The notes beneath the pieces were generated by a model. The model saw only the letters and a program-made list of their open reading frames with translations, was not told the DNA's origin and ran no database searches. This document shows positions 1 through 7,521 of a stretch of 18,929 nucleotides of DNA, piece by piece. Each line of letters starts with the position of its first letter. Position 1 is the stretch's first letter. Where the stretch lies: positions 1 to 18,929 of the forward strand of contig JBBQHM010000041.1 in assembly GCA_038323965.1 (NCBI GenBank). The letters run 5' to 3'. Made by a program: the position numbers and the translations under genes. This stretch comes from JBBQHM01 sp038323965. GTDB taxonomy: Bacteria > Verrucomicrobiota > Verrucomicrobiia > Chthoniobacterales > UBA10450.

Positions 1-752
1 TGATTGAAGATCCAGGGAGAAGTCATCGCCGCACGTCCGATCATGACGCCGGCAATTGCTGTTTCCCTGGCGCGCCGCGCAACATCTTGGGGCGATGTAA
101 TATCGCCGTTTCCAATCACCGGAATTTTCACTGCGGCCGCAACTTCGCCGATGACCGTCCAGTCGGCTTCACCCGAATAACCCTGGGCGCGCGTGCGGCC
201 ATGCACCGCGACTGCGGCGATGCCTTCGCCCTCAAGAATTGCGGCGACACGCGAGGCGTTGATCGACGCTGCATCCCAGCCGATGCGGATCTTCGCAGTC
301 ACCGGCAGCGGATCGACAGCTTTGACGACGGCGCGCGCGACGCTCGTCAGAGCCGGACAATCTTTCAGCAACGCGGAGCCACCGTTCCGTGAGACGATTT
401 TATTGACCGGACAACCGAAATTCAGATCGATAAAATCGGGCCGTACCCAATCGACCACATTTCGAGCTGCCTCGGCCATATGCTCAGGGTCGCCGCCGAA
501 AAGTTGGACGCCGACCGGACGTTCGCACTCATCGAAATCCAGATATTCCTGCGTGCGCGCGTTGCGACGAAACACGCCTTCAGAGGAGACGAATTCGGTG
601 ACGAGAACATCGGCTCCGCGCGCTTTACAAAGCTGGCGGAAAATTTTGTCCGTCACCCCCGCCATCGGCGCGAGATAGAGCGGAAATTTGTCGTCGAACC
701 ACGGGAGTGGATCTCTGATTTCTGATTTCTGATTTCTGATTGGGAAAGCCAT
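1..752 (-). CDS. dusB: tRNA-dihydrouridine synthase DusB, 3' end outside window
   Basis: This is a flavin-dependent enzyme that reduces uridine to dihydrouridine in tRNA in the cytoplasm. I translated the minus strand by hand; the frame is open to the left edge, so about 250 residues are seen and roughly the last 80-100 of a usual 320-350 are missing. Family motifs are in the expected order: LAPMAGVTDKIFRQL (FMN-binding start of the TIM barrel), NFGCPVNKIVSRNGGSALL with the catalytic Cys, HGRTRAQGYSG, IPVIGNGDI and GVMIGRAAM. The ATG at 752 is the only start codon in frame before the barrel. It lies 7 bp after the stop of the upstream gene, with no clear Shine-Dalgarno, so translation is probably coupled. 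The first residues (MAFPIRNQKSEIRDP) are encoded by a 7-bp tandem repeat and look like acquired N-terminal sequence. Confidence 0.95.
   Translation of the reverse strand, partial: MAFPIRNQKSEIRDPLPWFDDKFPLYLAPMAGVTDKIFRQLCKARGADVLVTEFVSSEGVFRRNARTQEYLDFDECERPVGVQLFGGDPEHMAEAARNVVDWVRPDFIDLNFGCPVNKIVSRNGGSALLKDCPALTSVARAVVKAVDPLPVTAKIRIGWDAASINASRVAAILEGEGIAAVAVHGRTRAQGYSGEADWTVIGEVAAAVKIPVIGNGDITSPQDVARRARETAIAGVMIGRAAMTSPWIFN
714..741. repeat. Four tandem copies of a 7-bp unit (TCTGATT) in the 5' end of dusB
   Basis: On the plus strand TCTGATT occurs four times without interruption. On the coding strand the unit reads AATCAGA and encodes the NQKSEIR stretch just after the DusB start codon. 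Because the unit is 7 bp, gain or loss of one copy would shift the dusB frame right after its start. No other start codon lies between the repeat and the conserved barrel. Confidence 0.9.
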
Positions 753-759
753 CGATTCG

Positions 760-1269
760 TTAGGCCGAAACGGCGTTTTTTAGCAGCTGGGAAACCTCGG
801 CTTGAACGTGTTCGAGCTCGTCGAGCCGCAGTTGCGGATCGCGCACGACAAACACATCGCCGGAAGCGCGGTCTTCATACACCAGCACCCGGTCATCACC
901 TTGCATCTCGGTGCGCACTTGCTTGAGCAGGCGTTTGCGCTCGAGCATTAGGGCGAGGACGTAGGAAGCATTGGCAGGGGCGTCATCGCGCGAGAGCAAT
1001 TTCCGGAAAAGTTCTTCCGCCGTTTGGCGGCCAAGAGCTTCTGGCGGCGCAGCGGGCGGTCGTTCGAATTGAGTTTTCCAAAACGAAAACGGCTGGATGT
1101 TTTCATTTCGCTGCGTCCACGCTTCTTCGCTCAGATCTTCGCGGCGGTAGCCATCGCCATCGCGAAATAAAAGCGTGTAGAAACTCTCGCCTTCCTCGAA
1201 TGGACGCTGCGTCACCGCACACGATTCTGCGCGATGCTTTATTGGCCAATCGGCGGCGAGGGGATTCAT
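760..1269 (-). CDS. Conserved hypothetical protein between lptG/F and dusB
   Basis: I do not recognise a named family. The product is 169 residues with no signal peptide or membrane segment, and is rich in charged residues. The N-terminal part contains a single Cys in ESCAVTQRPFEEGESFYTLL, followed by YRREDLSEEAW. The C-terminal half looks like a small alpha/beta domain (LALMLERKRLLKQV..., RVLVYEDRASGDVFVVRDP) ending in a helix (LDELEHVQAEVSQLLKNAV). The start is the ATG at 1269, which overlaps the TGA of the upstream permease gene as ATGA, a typical sign of translational coupling. The open frame continues upstream through the permease gene, but that part is a shadow. The position suggests co-expression with LPS export and tRNA modification, but no function can be inferred from that. 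Confidence 0.85.
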   Translation of the reverse strand: MNPLAADWPIKHRAESCAVTQRPFEEGESFYTLLFRDGDGYRREDLSEEAWTQRNENIQPFSFWKTQFERPPAAPPEALGRQTAEELFRKLLSRDDAPANASYVLALMLERKRLLKQVRTEMQGDDRVLVYEDRASGDVFVVRDPQLRLDELEHVQAEVSQLLKNAVSA

Positions 1270-2396
1270 CGCGCTACGATACGGCGCAATGCCGTGAGCG
1301 AAAAGGGGCTCACGCCGCGATTCGACGAGCGTAAATAAAGGAGGTAAATCCCGAGCACGAGAAAGATCAGATCCGGAGTCCAGGCAGCGAGCCACGGCCG
1401 GACGCGGTCCCCTTCGCCAAGAGCGAGGAAGAGGTGCGACATGAAACTCATCGCGAACACCAGAACGATGGCGGCCGCGACACTCCCCAGCACGCCGCGT
1501 CGTGAGTATCCGATGCCAAGCGGGGCGGCAATGAAGACGACGACGAGGCATGTCCACGGCAGCGCCCAGCGGTAGTAAAAATGGGTGCGGAATGGCGCTA
1601 ATAACGTCTCTGGGAAATCCGCGTTGGACCGCAGATATGTCCGCAATTCGGCGACGCCGAGCTGTTCTGCGCGAAAGTTTGCGCTGCTTAAGCGGTAAGG
1701 CGTCTCGCTCCAGTGCGAGATGGTTAAGACCGGATGCGATTCCTCCGAAACGATGTTCCCCGAATTATCGTAGTGAACAAGTTTTGCGTTCTGCAATTCC
1801 CACTCGCGGGTGTCGCGATGATAAACTGCTTTCCCGGCGAGGTAGCCTTCCGTGATGTGATCGTCGCCGTCCTGCTGCAGAACCTGCACCGTGCTGAACA
1901 CATTTTCTCCCGGCCGAAAACGCTGCACAAACCATGTTCGTAAATCGGTGCGATTACGAAAAATCTGCCCCGTCACATCCTTGCCTGTTTTGCCGCTAAC
2001 GAAAACTCGGCGCGCAACATCGGCATGGGGCGCGAGCGTGAAATTGAGAGCGAGACTCGCGCATGCGGTCAGGATGCCAATGACAACGAGGGGCACGAGA
2101 ACGCGCACCACACTGACGCCTGCGGTAAGCATTGAGACAATTTCGTTCGATCGCGACATGCGACCGAGGGAGAAGAGAAGCGCGAGCAGCAACGCCACCG
2201 GCAACAGAATCACGACGGTTTGCGGCAGTTGCGTGAGATAATATCTGGCGATCCCGAGCAAACCCGTGCGAGCGTCCAGCAACACGGAGATGTTGTCGCT
2301 GACGTCGAAGATCAGCCAGATGGAAACGAATCCGACGACGCAGTACAAATATGCCTGCATGAAATTCGAGATGACATAGCGATCAAGCAATCTCAC
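1266..2396 (-). CDS. LptF/LptG family lipopolysaccharide export permease
   Basis: This is an inner-membrane permease of the YjgP/YjgQ family. LptF and LptG together with the LptB ATPase extract lipopolysaccharide from the inner membrane and feed it to the periplasmic bridge. The protein begins with the family signature LLDRYVISNFMQAYLYC, has three hydrophobic segments in the first 120 residues, a large periplasmic beta-jellyroll-like domain (about residues 125-265), and three more membrane segments near the C terminus (WALPWTCLVVVFIAAPLGIG, SVAAAIVLVFAMSFMSHLF, DLIFLVLGIYLLYL). I place the start at the GTG at 2396, which puts Met directly before RLLDRY as in relatives. A TTG at 2411 in the same frame is an alternative that adds five residues. 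The paralogue is not in the window, so LptF and LptG cannot be told apart here. Confidence 0.9.
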   Translation of the reverse strand: MRLLDRYVISNFMQAYLYCVVGFVSIWLIFDVSDNISVLLDARTGLLGIARYYLTQLPQTVVILLPVALLLALLFSLGRMSRSNEIVSMLTAGVSVVRVLVPLVVIGILTACASLALNFTLAPHADVARRVFVSGKTGKDVTGQIFRNRTDLRTWFVQRFRPGENVFSTVQVLQQDGDDHITEGYLAGKAVYHRDTREWELQNAKLVHYDNSGNIVSEESHPVLTISHWSETPYRLSSANFRAEQLGVAELRTYLRSNADFPETLLAPFRTHFYYRWALPWTCLVVVFIAAPLGIGYSRRGVLGSVAAAIVLVFAMSFMSHLFLALGEGDRVRPWLAAWTPDLIFLVLGIYLLYLRSSNRGVSPFSLTALRRIVAR

Positions 2397-2481
2397 GGGC
2401 GGAAATCCCAATCTGACCTAAATTCCAGGCACAGCCCAGCCGCTTTAGAAACGCCGCAATACATTCTTCTAACCTAAAACC
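2397..2481. promoter_or_regulatory. Divergent intergenic region between lptF/G and dinG
   Basis: These 85 bp separate two genes read away from each other, so promoters for both must lie here or overlap the gene starts. I see no convincing -35/-10 pair and no GTTC-N4-GAAC box. This means dinG itself shows no sign of the LexA-like control seen downstream. The dinG start has no clear Shine-Dalgarno. Confidence 0.4.
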
Positions 2482-4467
2482 ATGATTGCCCTTCGCGAAA
2501 CCGTTGCCAGTGACTTCGTGGGAAGGGTTCGCTCTGTTTTCTCGGAGACGGGGCTTCTTTCGAAAGCCAAAAATTTCGAGTTCCGCCCGGAGCAGCAGGA
2601 AATGGCGACGGCGGTTGCGCGTGCGTTGGAAGACGAAGGGCACCTTGTGGTGGAAGCGGGCACCGGAGTTGGCAAATCGCTGGCCTATTTAATTCCGGCG
2701 GTTCTATACGCTGTCGAAAATCATAAGAAGGCGATCATCTCTACGCAGACGATCAATCTGCAGGAGCAGATTCTGCATAAGGACATCGCGGTCGCGAAAA
2801 AGATCCTGCCCGTCGAGTTCGAGGTCGCTTTGATGAAAGGTCGGCAAAATTATCTTTGCCCTCGCCGCCTGCTCCATGCTCTCGAGCAGCAGAAAGAGTT
2901 ATTTACCGGTCCCGAAATCATGGAGCTGGAGCAAATCGCCGAGTGGGCGACTCGCACCCGTGACGGTTCGTTGAGCGATTTGAATTTCGAGCCCGATACA
3001 AAAATCTGGGCGCAGGTCTGCAGCGAAGCGCACATCTGTACCAAGAACACCTGCGGTCGCGACGTGCGTTGCTTTTACCAAAACGCGCGGAAACGCTTCG
3101 ACGCCGCGGACATTGTGGTGCTGAACCACACCCTGCTTTTCATGCTCCTGGGCGATCCTGATGAAATCGAAGTGCGGGAAAGCGGATTCCTTTATCCGAA
3201 CGATTTCGTGATTTTCGACGAAGCGCACACCCTCGAGCAAATCGCTTCGCGTCAGATCGGCATCGCGGCTTCTCAGTATGGGCTGCGCGCGATGGTGCAG
3301 CGTCTCTACAATGCGCGCACGCGCAAAGGGCTCTTCACCGTCACGCGCGATGCCGAAGGCGTCACGCTCGCCGCAAGTTGCGTGGAGTTGCTGGAGAAGT
3401 TTTTTGAGTCGGTGGAAGCCGCCGCGGATTTCCGAAAAGGTCGCGAATTCCGCGTGCGACGACCAGATATTGTTCCAGACATCATCACGTCACAGATGAT
3501 CGCGCTGCAGTCGCGCATCATCGATGTCGTGAAACGCACCGAAGATGAGTTTCTAAAGGCCGAGCTGCAGGAGCTGGCCCGACGAATCTCAGATGCGCGG
3601 ACCTCGATCAAAGTTTTCTTGGAACAAAGCGCCGAAGGCCACGTGTATTGGGTCGAGCGGACAGGAAAAGCCGGGCAATTTCTTTCCTTGAACGCGTCGC
3701 CGGTAGATGTCGCGCCAGTGCTGCGACGGATGCTGTTTCGCGAGAATTGTTCCTGCATCATGAGCAGTGCGACGCTCGCGGTCGGCCGGGCTGATCTCTC
3801 GTATTTCCGCAAACGCATCGGCGCGGACGAAGCCGAACCGCTGCAGCTCGGCAGTCCATTCGATTACGAGAAGCAGATGAAACTCTTTGTCGTGCGCAAC
3901 ATGCCCGATCCGCGTGATGCCGGACACGAGGAAGGACTTGAGCGCTGGATCGAACATTTCGTCGAGGAAACGGGCGGGCGCGCCTTTGTGTTATTCACCA
4001 GCTATCGCGTGATGCAGCAACTTGCCGCGCGGATGGAGAAATTCTTCGCGAAGAACGATTTTACGCTGTTCGTGCAGGGCAGCGGCGCGCCGCGCACGAA
4101 ATTGCTGGAGCAATTTAAGTCGTCGCCGCGAGCGGTCTTATTTGGGACCGACAGTTTCTGGATGGGCGTTGATGTGCCGGGCGAATCGCTTTCGAACGTC
4201 ATCATTACCCGGCTGCCGTTTGCAGTTCCGGACCATCCGCTCACTGAAGCGAAGCTGGAGACAATCCAGGAACGGGGCGGCGATCCCTTCACGGAATACT
4301 CGCTACCGGAGGCCATTTTGAAACTGCGACAGGGCGTCGGGCGCTTGATTCGCACGAAGAGCGATCGCGGGATTGTCGTGATTCTCGACAGTCGAATCGT
4401 GACGAAGCCTTATGGCCGTTCATTTATGAACGCATTGCCCAGGTGCCCGGTCGAAATAATGAAATAG
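2482..4467 (+). CDS. dinG: DinG-type ATP-dependent DNA helicase with Fe-S cluster (XPD/Rad3 family)
   Basis: This is a superfamily 2 helicase that unwinds DNA 5'-to-3' and resolves R-loops and damaged structures. It has 661 residues. Visible motifs are Walker A AGTGVGKS (59-66), Ia STQTINLQEQ, DEAH (246-249), the segment LFGTDSFWMGVDVPGE and motif VI QGVGRLIRTKSDRG (from about 617). Four cysteines, C126, C186, C191 and C197, fit a 4Fe-4S cluster. The 5- and 6-residue spacing of the last three equals that I recall for E. coli DinG; C180 is an extra nearby Cys. There is no N-terminal exonuclease domain, unlike the Gram-positive form. The start is the ATG at 2482. Its stop codon overlaps the first base of the LexA-like palindrome that precedes the next gene. 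Its neighbours make a DNA-repair role likely. Confidence 0.95.
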   Translation: MIALRETVASDFVGRVRSVFSETGLLSKAKNFEFRPEQQEMATAVARALEDEGHLVVEAGTGVGKSLAYLIPAVLYAVENHKKAIISTQTINLQEQILHKDIAVAKKILPVEFEVALMKGRQNYLCPRRLLHALEQQKELFTGPEIMELEQIAEWATRTRDGSLSDLNFEPDTKIWAQVCSEAHICTKNTCGRDVRCFYQNARKRFDAADIVVLNHTLLFMLLGDPDEIEVRESGFLYPNDFVIFDEAHTLEQIASRQIGIAASQYGLRAMVQRLYNARTRKGLFTVTRDAEGVTLAASCVELLEKFFESVEAAADFRKGREFRVRRPDIVPDIITSQMIALQSRIIDVVKRTEDEFLKAELQELARRISDARTSIKVFLEQSAEGHVYWVERTGKAGQFLSLNASPVDVAPVLRRMLFRENCSCIMSSATLAVGRADLSYFRKRIGADEAEPLQLGSPFDYEKQMKLFVVRNMPDPRDAGHEEGLERWIEHFVEETGGRAFVLFTSYRVMQQLAARMEKFFAKNDFTLFVQGSGAPRTKLLEQFKSSPRAVLFGTDSFWMGVDVPGESLSNVIITRLPFAVPDHPLTEAKLETIQERGGDPFTEYSLPEAILKLRQGVGRLIRTKSDRGIVVILDSRIVTKPYGRSFMNALPRCPVEIMK

Positions 4468-4494
4468 TTATTATGTTCACTTGAACATAATAAC
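4467..4494. promoter_or_regulatory. Probable LexA operator (SOS box) in a 28-bp palindrome
   Basis: GTTATTATGTTCA and its exact reverse complement TGAACATAATAAC flank a 2-bp centre, giving 13 matched pairs in an AT-rich island. The core at 4474-4487 is TGTTC-ACTT-GAACA. As I recall, TGTTC-N4-GAACA is the LexA-binding motif reported for Verrucomicrobia. It ends 22 bases before the next start codon. A possible -10 (TATGAT, 4498-4503) follows, so bound repressor would cover the promoter. The operon it faces carries imuB and dnaE2, which are classic LexA targets. A transcription terminator is less likely: the stem is AT-rich and no T tract follows. Confidence 0.8.
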
Positions 4495-4508
4495 ATTTAT
4501 GATTTAAG

Positions 4509-6443
4509 ATGAGCGCGATGAAGATTTCCGGCAGATGGATCGCCAGCGTCGTTGCGGCCTTGGTGAGCGGGATCGCGATCGGCCGCTACGCGGCGTTGCC
4601 GCCGCCAGAAATTGTCCGGCACAACGCAACGACCTCGACATTTGCCGCGAATATTCCGCAATCCTCGAGCTCCTCCGTTTCGCCTAAAATCGCAAAAACG
4701 CACCTCGAGCCCAACGCGATTGCTGGCGATAGTGAAAAGATCATTGCCGAGCTGCGTGCGGCACTGGGCCACGACACGCGGCATGCGTATGCGACGTTTA
4801 CCCGGATCACAGAATCGATCGATGCCGGAACTCTGCCGAGCGTATTGGCCTTTGCTCAAACTTTGACGCAACCGCAGGAGAAAAGTCTGCTCGTGTCGAT
4901 GCTCGTATCGCGCTGGGCAGAGTTTGATCCGAAAGCGGCGGTCGATTTTGCGCAGAGCAATACGGCGGGCAAATCCCGCCTGTTGCTAAGCAGCGCGATC
5001 AGCGGGTGGGCTTCGCGCGATGCCAATGCGGCCGCAGCCTGGGCGCAGCAACTTCCGTCCGGCTCGACTCGCGATCAGGCAATGCAAACGGTCGTCGCTG
5101 CGATGGCGGAGAACGATCCGCGGGGCGCGGTGACGTTCGTGGCAGGACTTCCACCGCAAAGCGGACGCCAAAATCTCTATCAACCTATTTTCATGAAGTG
5201 GACGTCGAGCGATCCGGCCGCCGCCGCGCAAGCTGCACTGCAATTACCGACCGGAAACGTGCGCGACAGCGTTTGGCAAACGATCGGTTCGAACTGGGCG
5301 ATGCAGAATCCCGAGGCTGCCTACGCCTGGGTGAGCGCGCTTCCGCCGGGACAGGGAAGAACGACCGCGTTACAAAATGTGCTCGCCGGTTGGTCGAACA
5401 AAGATCCGCAACAAGCAGCGAATATTGTAGGAACCTTGCCGGCCGGTCCGGCGCGCGATCAAGCGATCAACAATATCGCCCGGCTCTGGGCGCAGAACGA
5501 TCCGCGCGCAGCGCTGGCATGGACGCAGCAGTTGCCGCCCAATGAATCGCAGAGTCGCGCCTTACGCGCCGTGCTCGCTTCGTGGGTGCAAACGGAACCG
5601 GCGGCCGCCGCGGAATACATCAGTGGATTGCCTCCGGGAAAAGCGCAGGAAGAAGCGGCATCTGCGGTCGCGTTGCAGCTGGCGAGCAGCGACATCCAGG
5701 GCGCCGTGAGTTGGGCACAGAAAATTCCCGCTGGAGCCGCGCGCCAAAACACGTTGAACAATATTGTCGGTCAATGGGCCGATTCGGATCCGCGTGCCGC
5801 GGCCGATTTTGTCTCCCGGCTGGGCGAGAACGATGGCCGCGCCGCGTTATTCGATAACATTTCGCGGCAATGGGCGCGCAACGATGCGCAGGCCGCAATC
5901 GCGTGGGCGCAAGGTCTGGATGGAAGCGCGCGTGACGCCGCTTTGCCGGGAATTATCGCGATCGTGGCCGAGAACGATCCGCGGGAAGCGACGCGTCTGG
6001 TATCGCGCATCAGTTCGGGCGAAGCGCAGGCGAACGCCGCCGCCGCAATCGCCTGGCAATGGTCGAGCGAAGATCCGCAGGCGGTCAGCAAATGGGCAAC
6101 GTCATTTCCCGAAAGTCCGGCGCGGCAGCGCGTCTTCGAAAGTTTAATTAATCGCTGGGCGCAGAACGATACCTACGCGGCGGGCGCATGGCTGGGCACA
6201 TTGCCGGCAGGCGAATCGCGCGACTCGGCCGTCGGCGCTTTTGCGCGACACATTGCGAACACAGATCCGCGCACCGCCGTGGAATGGGCGGCAAGCATTG
6301 GTAGTGAAGCGCAGCGCTCTTCGCAGATCGAGCCGCTCGTGCTGACGTGGATGCGGAGCAGCAGCGACCAGGCGATCGCATGGGTAAACGCATCCTCTTT
6401 GGCGCCTGAATTAAAAGCGCGGCTTCTCGCTGCCAAACACTAG
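4509..6443 (+). CDS. Membrane-anchored alpha-solenoid repeat protein, first gene of the putative SOS operon
   Basis: This 644-residue protein has no assigned function. It opens with a short positive stretch and a single hydrophobic segment (about 11-28, WIASVVAALVSGIAIGRYAA), then a Ser/Thr/Pro-rich linker to about residue 70. From about 127 to 640 it consists of about sixteen degenerate repeats of 31-32 residues with the pattern ...W...DP.AA..W...LP.G..R(D)..., predicted as pairs of helices forming a solenoid. The topology suggests an inner-membrane anchor with the solenoid outside the cytoplasm. Repeat proteins of this style are, to my knowledge, common in Verrucomicrobiota. The start is the ATG at 4509; an in-frame ATG at 4518 is an alternative, and neither has a strong Shine-Dalgarno. 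The gene lies directly after the LexA-like box and only 9 bp before the short imuB, so it is probably cotranscribed with it. It occupies the place where imuA and the 5' part of imuB would be expected. Confidence 0.85.
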   Translation: MSAMKISGRWIASVVAALVSGIAIGRYAALPPPEIVRHNATTSTFAANIPQSSSSSVSPKIAKTHLEPNAIAGDSEKIIAELRAALGHDTRHAYATFTRITESIDAGTLPSVLAFAQTLTQPQEKSLLVSMLVSRWAEFDPKAAVDFAQSNTAGKSRLLLSSAISGWASRDANAAAAWAQQLPSGSTRDQAMQTVVAAMAENDPRGAVTFVAGLPPQSGRQNLYQPIFMKWTSSDPAAAAQAALQLPTGNVRDSVWQTIGSNWAMQNPEAAYAWVSALPPGQGRTTALQNVLAGWSNKDPQQAANIVGTLPAGPARDQAINNIARLWAQNDPRAALAWTQQLPPNESQSRALRAVLASWVQTEPAAAAEYISGLPPGKAQEEAASAVALQLASSDIQGAVSWAQKIPAGAARQNTLNNIVGQWADSDPRAAADFVSRLGENDGRAALFDNISRQWARNDAQAAIAWAQGLDGSARDAALPGIIAIVAENDPREATRLVSRISSGEAQANAAAAIAWQWSSEDPQAVSKWATSFPESPARQRVFESLINRWAQNDTYAAGAWLGTLPAGESRDSAVGAFARHIANTDPRTAVEWAASIGSEAQRSSQIEPLVLTWMRSSSDQAIAWVNASSLAPELKARLLAAKH

Positions 6444-6452
6444 GAAAATTTC

Positions 6453-7412
6453 GTGCGCTCAGAAGCTGAGAGACGCGCTGAGATTCAGAAAATTCTCGCC
6501 GTGTTGCATGCGTGGGGAATTCACACCCTGGGACAATTTGCAGCGTTGCGGAAAGATGATGTCGCTAACCGCTTCGGCCCCGAAGCCGTTCGCATGTGGG
6601 AACGTGCGTCGGGAAAATCGCAGCGTTTACTAAAGCTGGTGCAGCCGTGCGAAGCCTTTCATGAGAGCTTTGAGTTCGAGCGCGAAGTCGAGACGAGCGA
6701 GCCGCTGCTCTTCATGCTGCGCCGTTTTCTCGAGCAGCTACAGCAGCGTCTTAGCGCGCAATATCACGTGGCTAAAGAACTCACACTGACGTTTTTGTTC
6801 ACCAATAAAACGGCCTACGAGCGGCGCTTCGAGATTCCGCAGCCGACCACTGACGTAAACGTATTATTCCGAATGCTCGAGACGCATCTCGAGACGTTTA
6901 CATCGGAGCACCCGATTGTTGCTGTTCGTCTCGATGCCATTCCGGCGCGTCCACCGCGTCAGCAGTTTGGATTATTCGACACCGCGCTGCGCGATCCGAT
7001 GCAGCTGCACGAAACTCTCGCGCGTCTCACGGGATTGCTGGGCGCAGATCGTGTCGGAACTCCCGTCATCGAAGAGACGCATCGGCCGGACGCGTTTCGG
7101 ATGGAATCCTTCGAATGGAAATTGCCGGAGAAAACTGGCGAGCAACCTCCGCTTAAAGGCTGCGCGCTGCGTCGGTTTCGATTCGAGCAACCGGCCAGCG
7201 TCCATATCGAAGACGGAAAACCGACGCATCTACAAAGTCGCGAAATGCGCGGCGATGTTTCCGAATCGGCTGGCCCCTATGCGTCCTCAGGCGATTGGTG
7301 GGATGTCGATCGCTGGTCGCGTGTCGAGTGGGACGTTGCGCTTCGAGAGGGCGCGGTAGTTCGTTGTCATCAACATCCGGGCGGGTGGGCGGTTGACGGC
7401 ATTTATGACTAA
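6453..7412 (+). CDS. imuB: ImuB-like protein lacking the N-terminal polymerase part
   Basis: ImuB is a catalytically inactive Y-family polymerase relative that links the sliding clamp to ImuA and DnaE2 in damage-induced mutagenesis. This product has 319 residues, against about 480-500 for relatives I know. It begins near the thumb helix-hairpin-helix (ILAVLHAWGIHTLGQFAAL, about 14-32), continues with the little-finger region (EREVETSEPLLFMLRRFLEQL), a clamp-binding motif QFGLF (171-175), and the family C terminus (RVGTPVIEETHRPDAFRM, ending WAVDGIYD). The palm and fingers, about 180-190 residues, are absent and no remnant lies upstream. The GTG start at 6453 has a good Shine-Dalgarno (AGGAAA, about 5 bases before it), so the short form looks translated rather than decayed. 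No imuA is present in the window. The first ten residues or so (MRSEAERRAE) are not recognisable ImuB sequence. Confidence 0.85.
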   Translation: MRSEAERRAEIQKILAVLHAWGIHTLGQFAALRKDDVANRFGPEAVRMWERASGKSQRLLKLVQPCEAFHESFEFEREVETSEPLLFMLRRFLEQLQQRLSAQYHVAKELTLTFLFTNKTAYERRFEIPQPTTDVNVLFRMLETHLETFTSEHPIVAVRLDAIPARPPRQQFGLFDTALRDPMQLHETLARLTGLLGADRVGTPVIEETHRPDAFRMESFEWKLPEKTGEQPPLKGCALRRFRFEQPASVHIEDGKPTHLQSREMRGDVSESAGPYASSGDWWDVDRWSRVEWDVALREGAVVRCHQHPGGWAVDGIYD

Positions 7413-7421
7413 CGCATTCCG

Positions 7422-7513
7422 GTCATTCCGAGCAAAGCCGAGGAACCCCGTCGCGGAAGTCGCACCTAACGCTACGGGGTCCCTCGACTTCGCTTCGCTA
7501 AGCTCGGGATGAC
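7422..7513. repeat. 92-bp palindromic element, copy 1 (intergenic, dnaE2 leader)
   Basis: The outer arms GTCATTCCGAGC and GCTCGGGATGAC pair with one mismatch, and inner arms CGAGGAACCCCG and CGGGGTCCCTCG form a second stem. An asymmetric internal loop carries GCTTCGCT-type sequence. It fills nearly the whole imuB-dnaE2 spacer and ends 8 bases before the dnaE2 start. It is the same element, in the same orientation, as the two copies inside dnaE2. Confidence 0.9.
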
Positions 7514-7521
7514 AATAGGGT

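Noticed and set aside
193..678. 161-codon plus-strand frame at the left edge
   Set aside because: It is antisense to dusB, whose minus-strand translation carries all family motifs.
1270..1557. N-terminal extension of the hypothetical gene into lptF/G
   Set aside because: The extension is an out-of-frame shadow of the permease. The ATGA overlap at 1266-1269 gives a natural start.
4467..4494. Palindrome as Rho-independent terminator of dinG
   Set aside because: The stem is AT-rich with only a 2-base centre and no T tract follows. The GTTC-N4-GAAC core and the position before an imuB-dnaE2 operon fit an operator better.
4467..4494. The same box as the operator of dinG
   Set aside because: It lies at the 3' end of dinG. 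The dinG upstream region (2397-2481) shows no such motif.
6453..7412. Short imuB as a frameshifted full-length gene
   Set aside because: The upstream sequence in every frame is accounted for by the intact repeat-protein gene. No Y-family palm motifs were found there.
7422..7513. Palindromic repeats as a CRISPR array or attachment sites
   Set aside because: The copies are hundreds to thousands of bases apart, two lie within a coding frame, and there are no regular spacers, cas genes or integrase.
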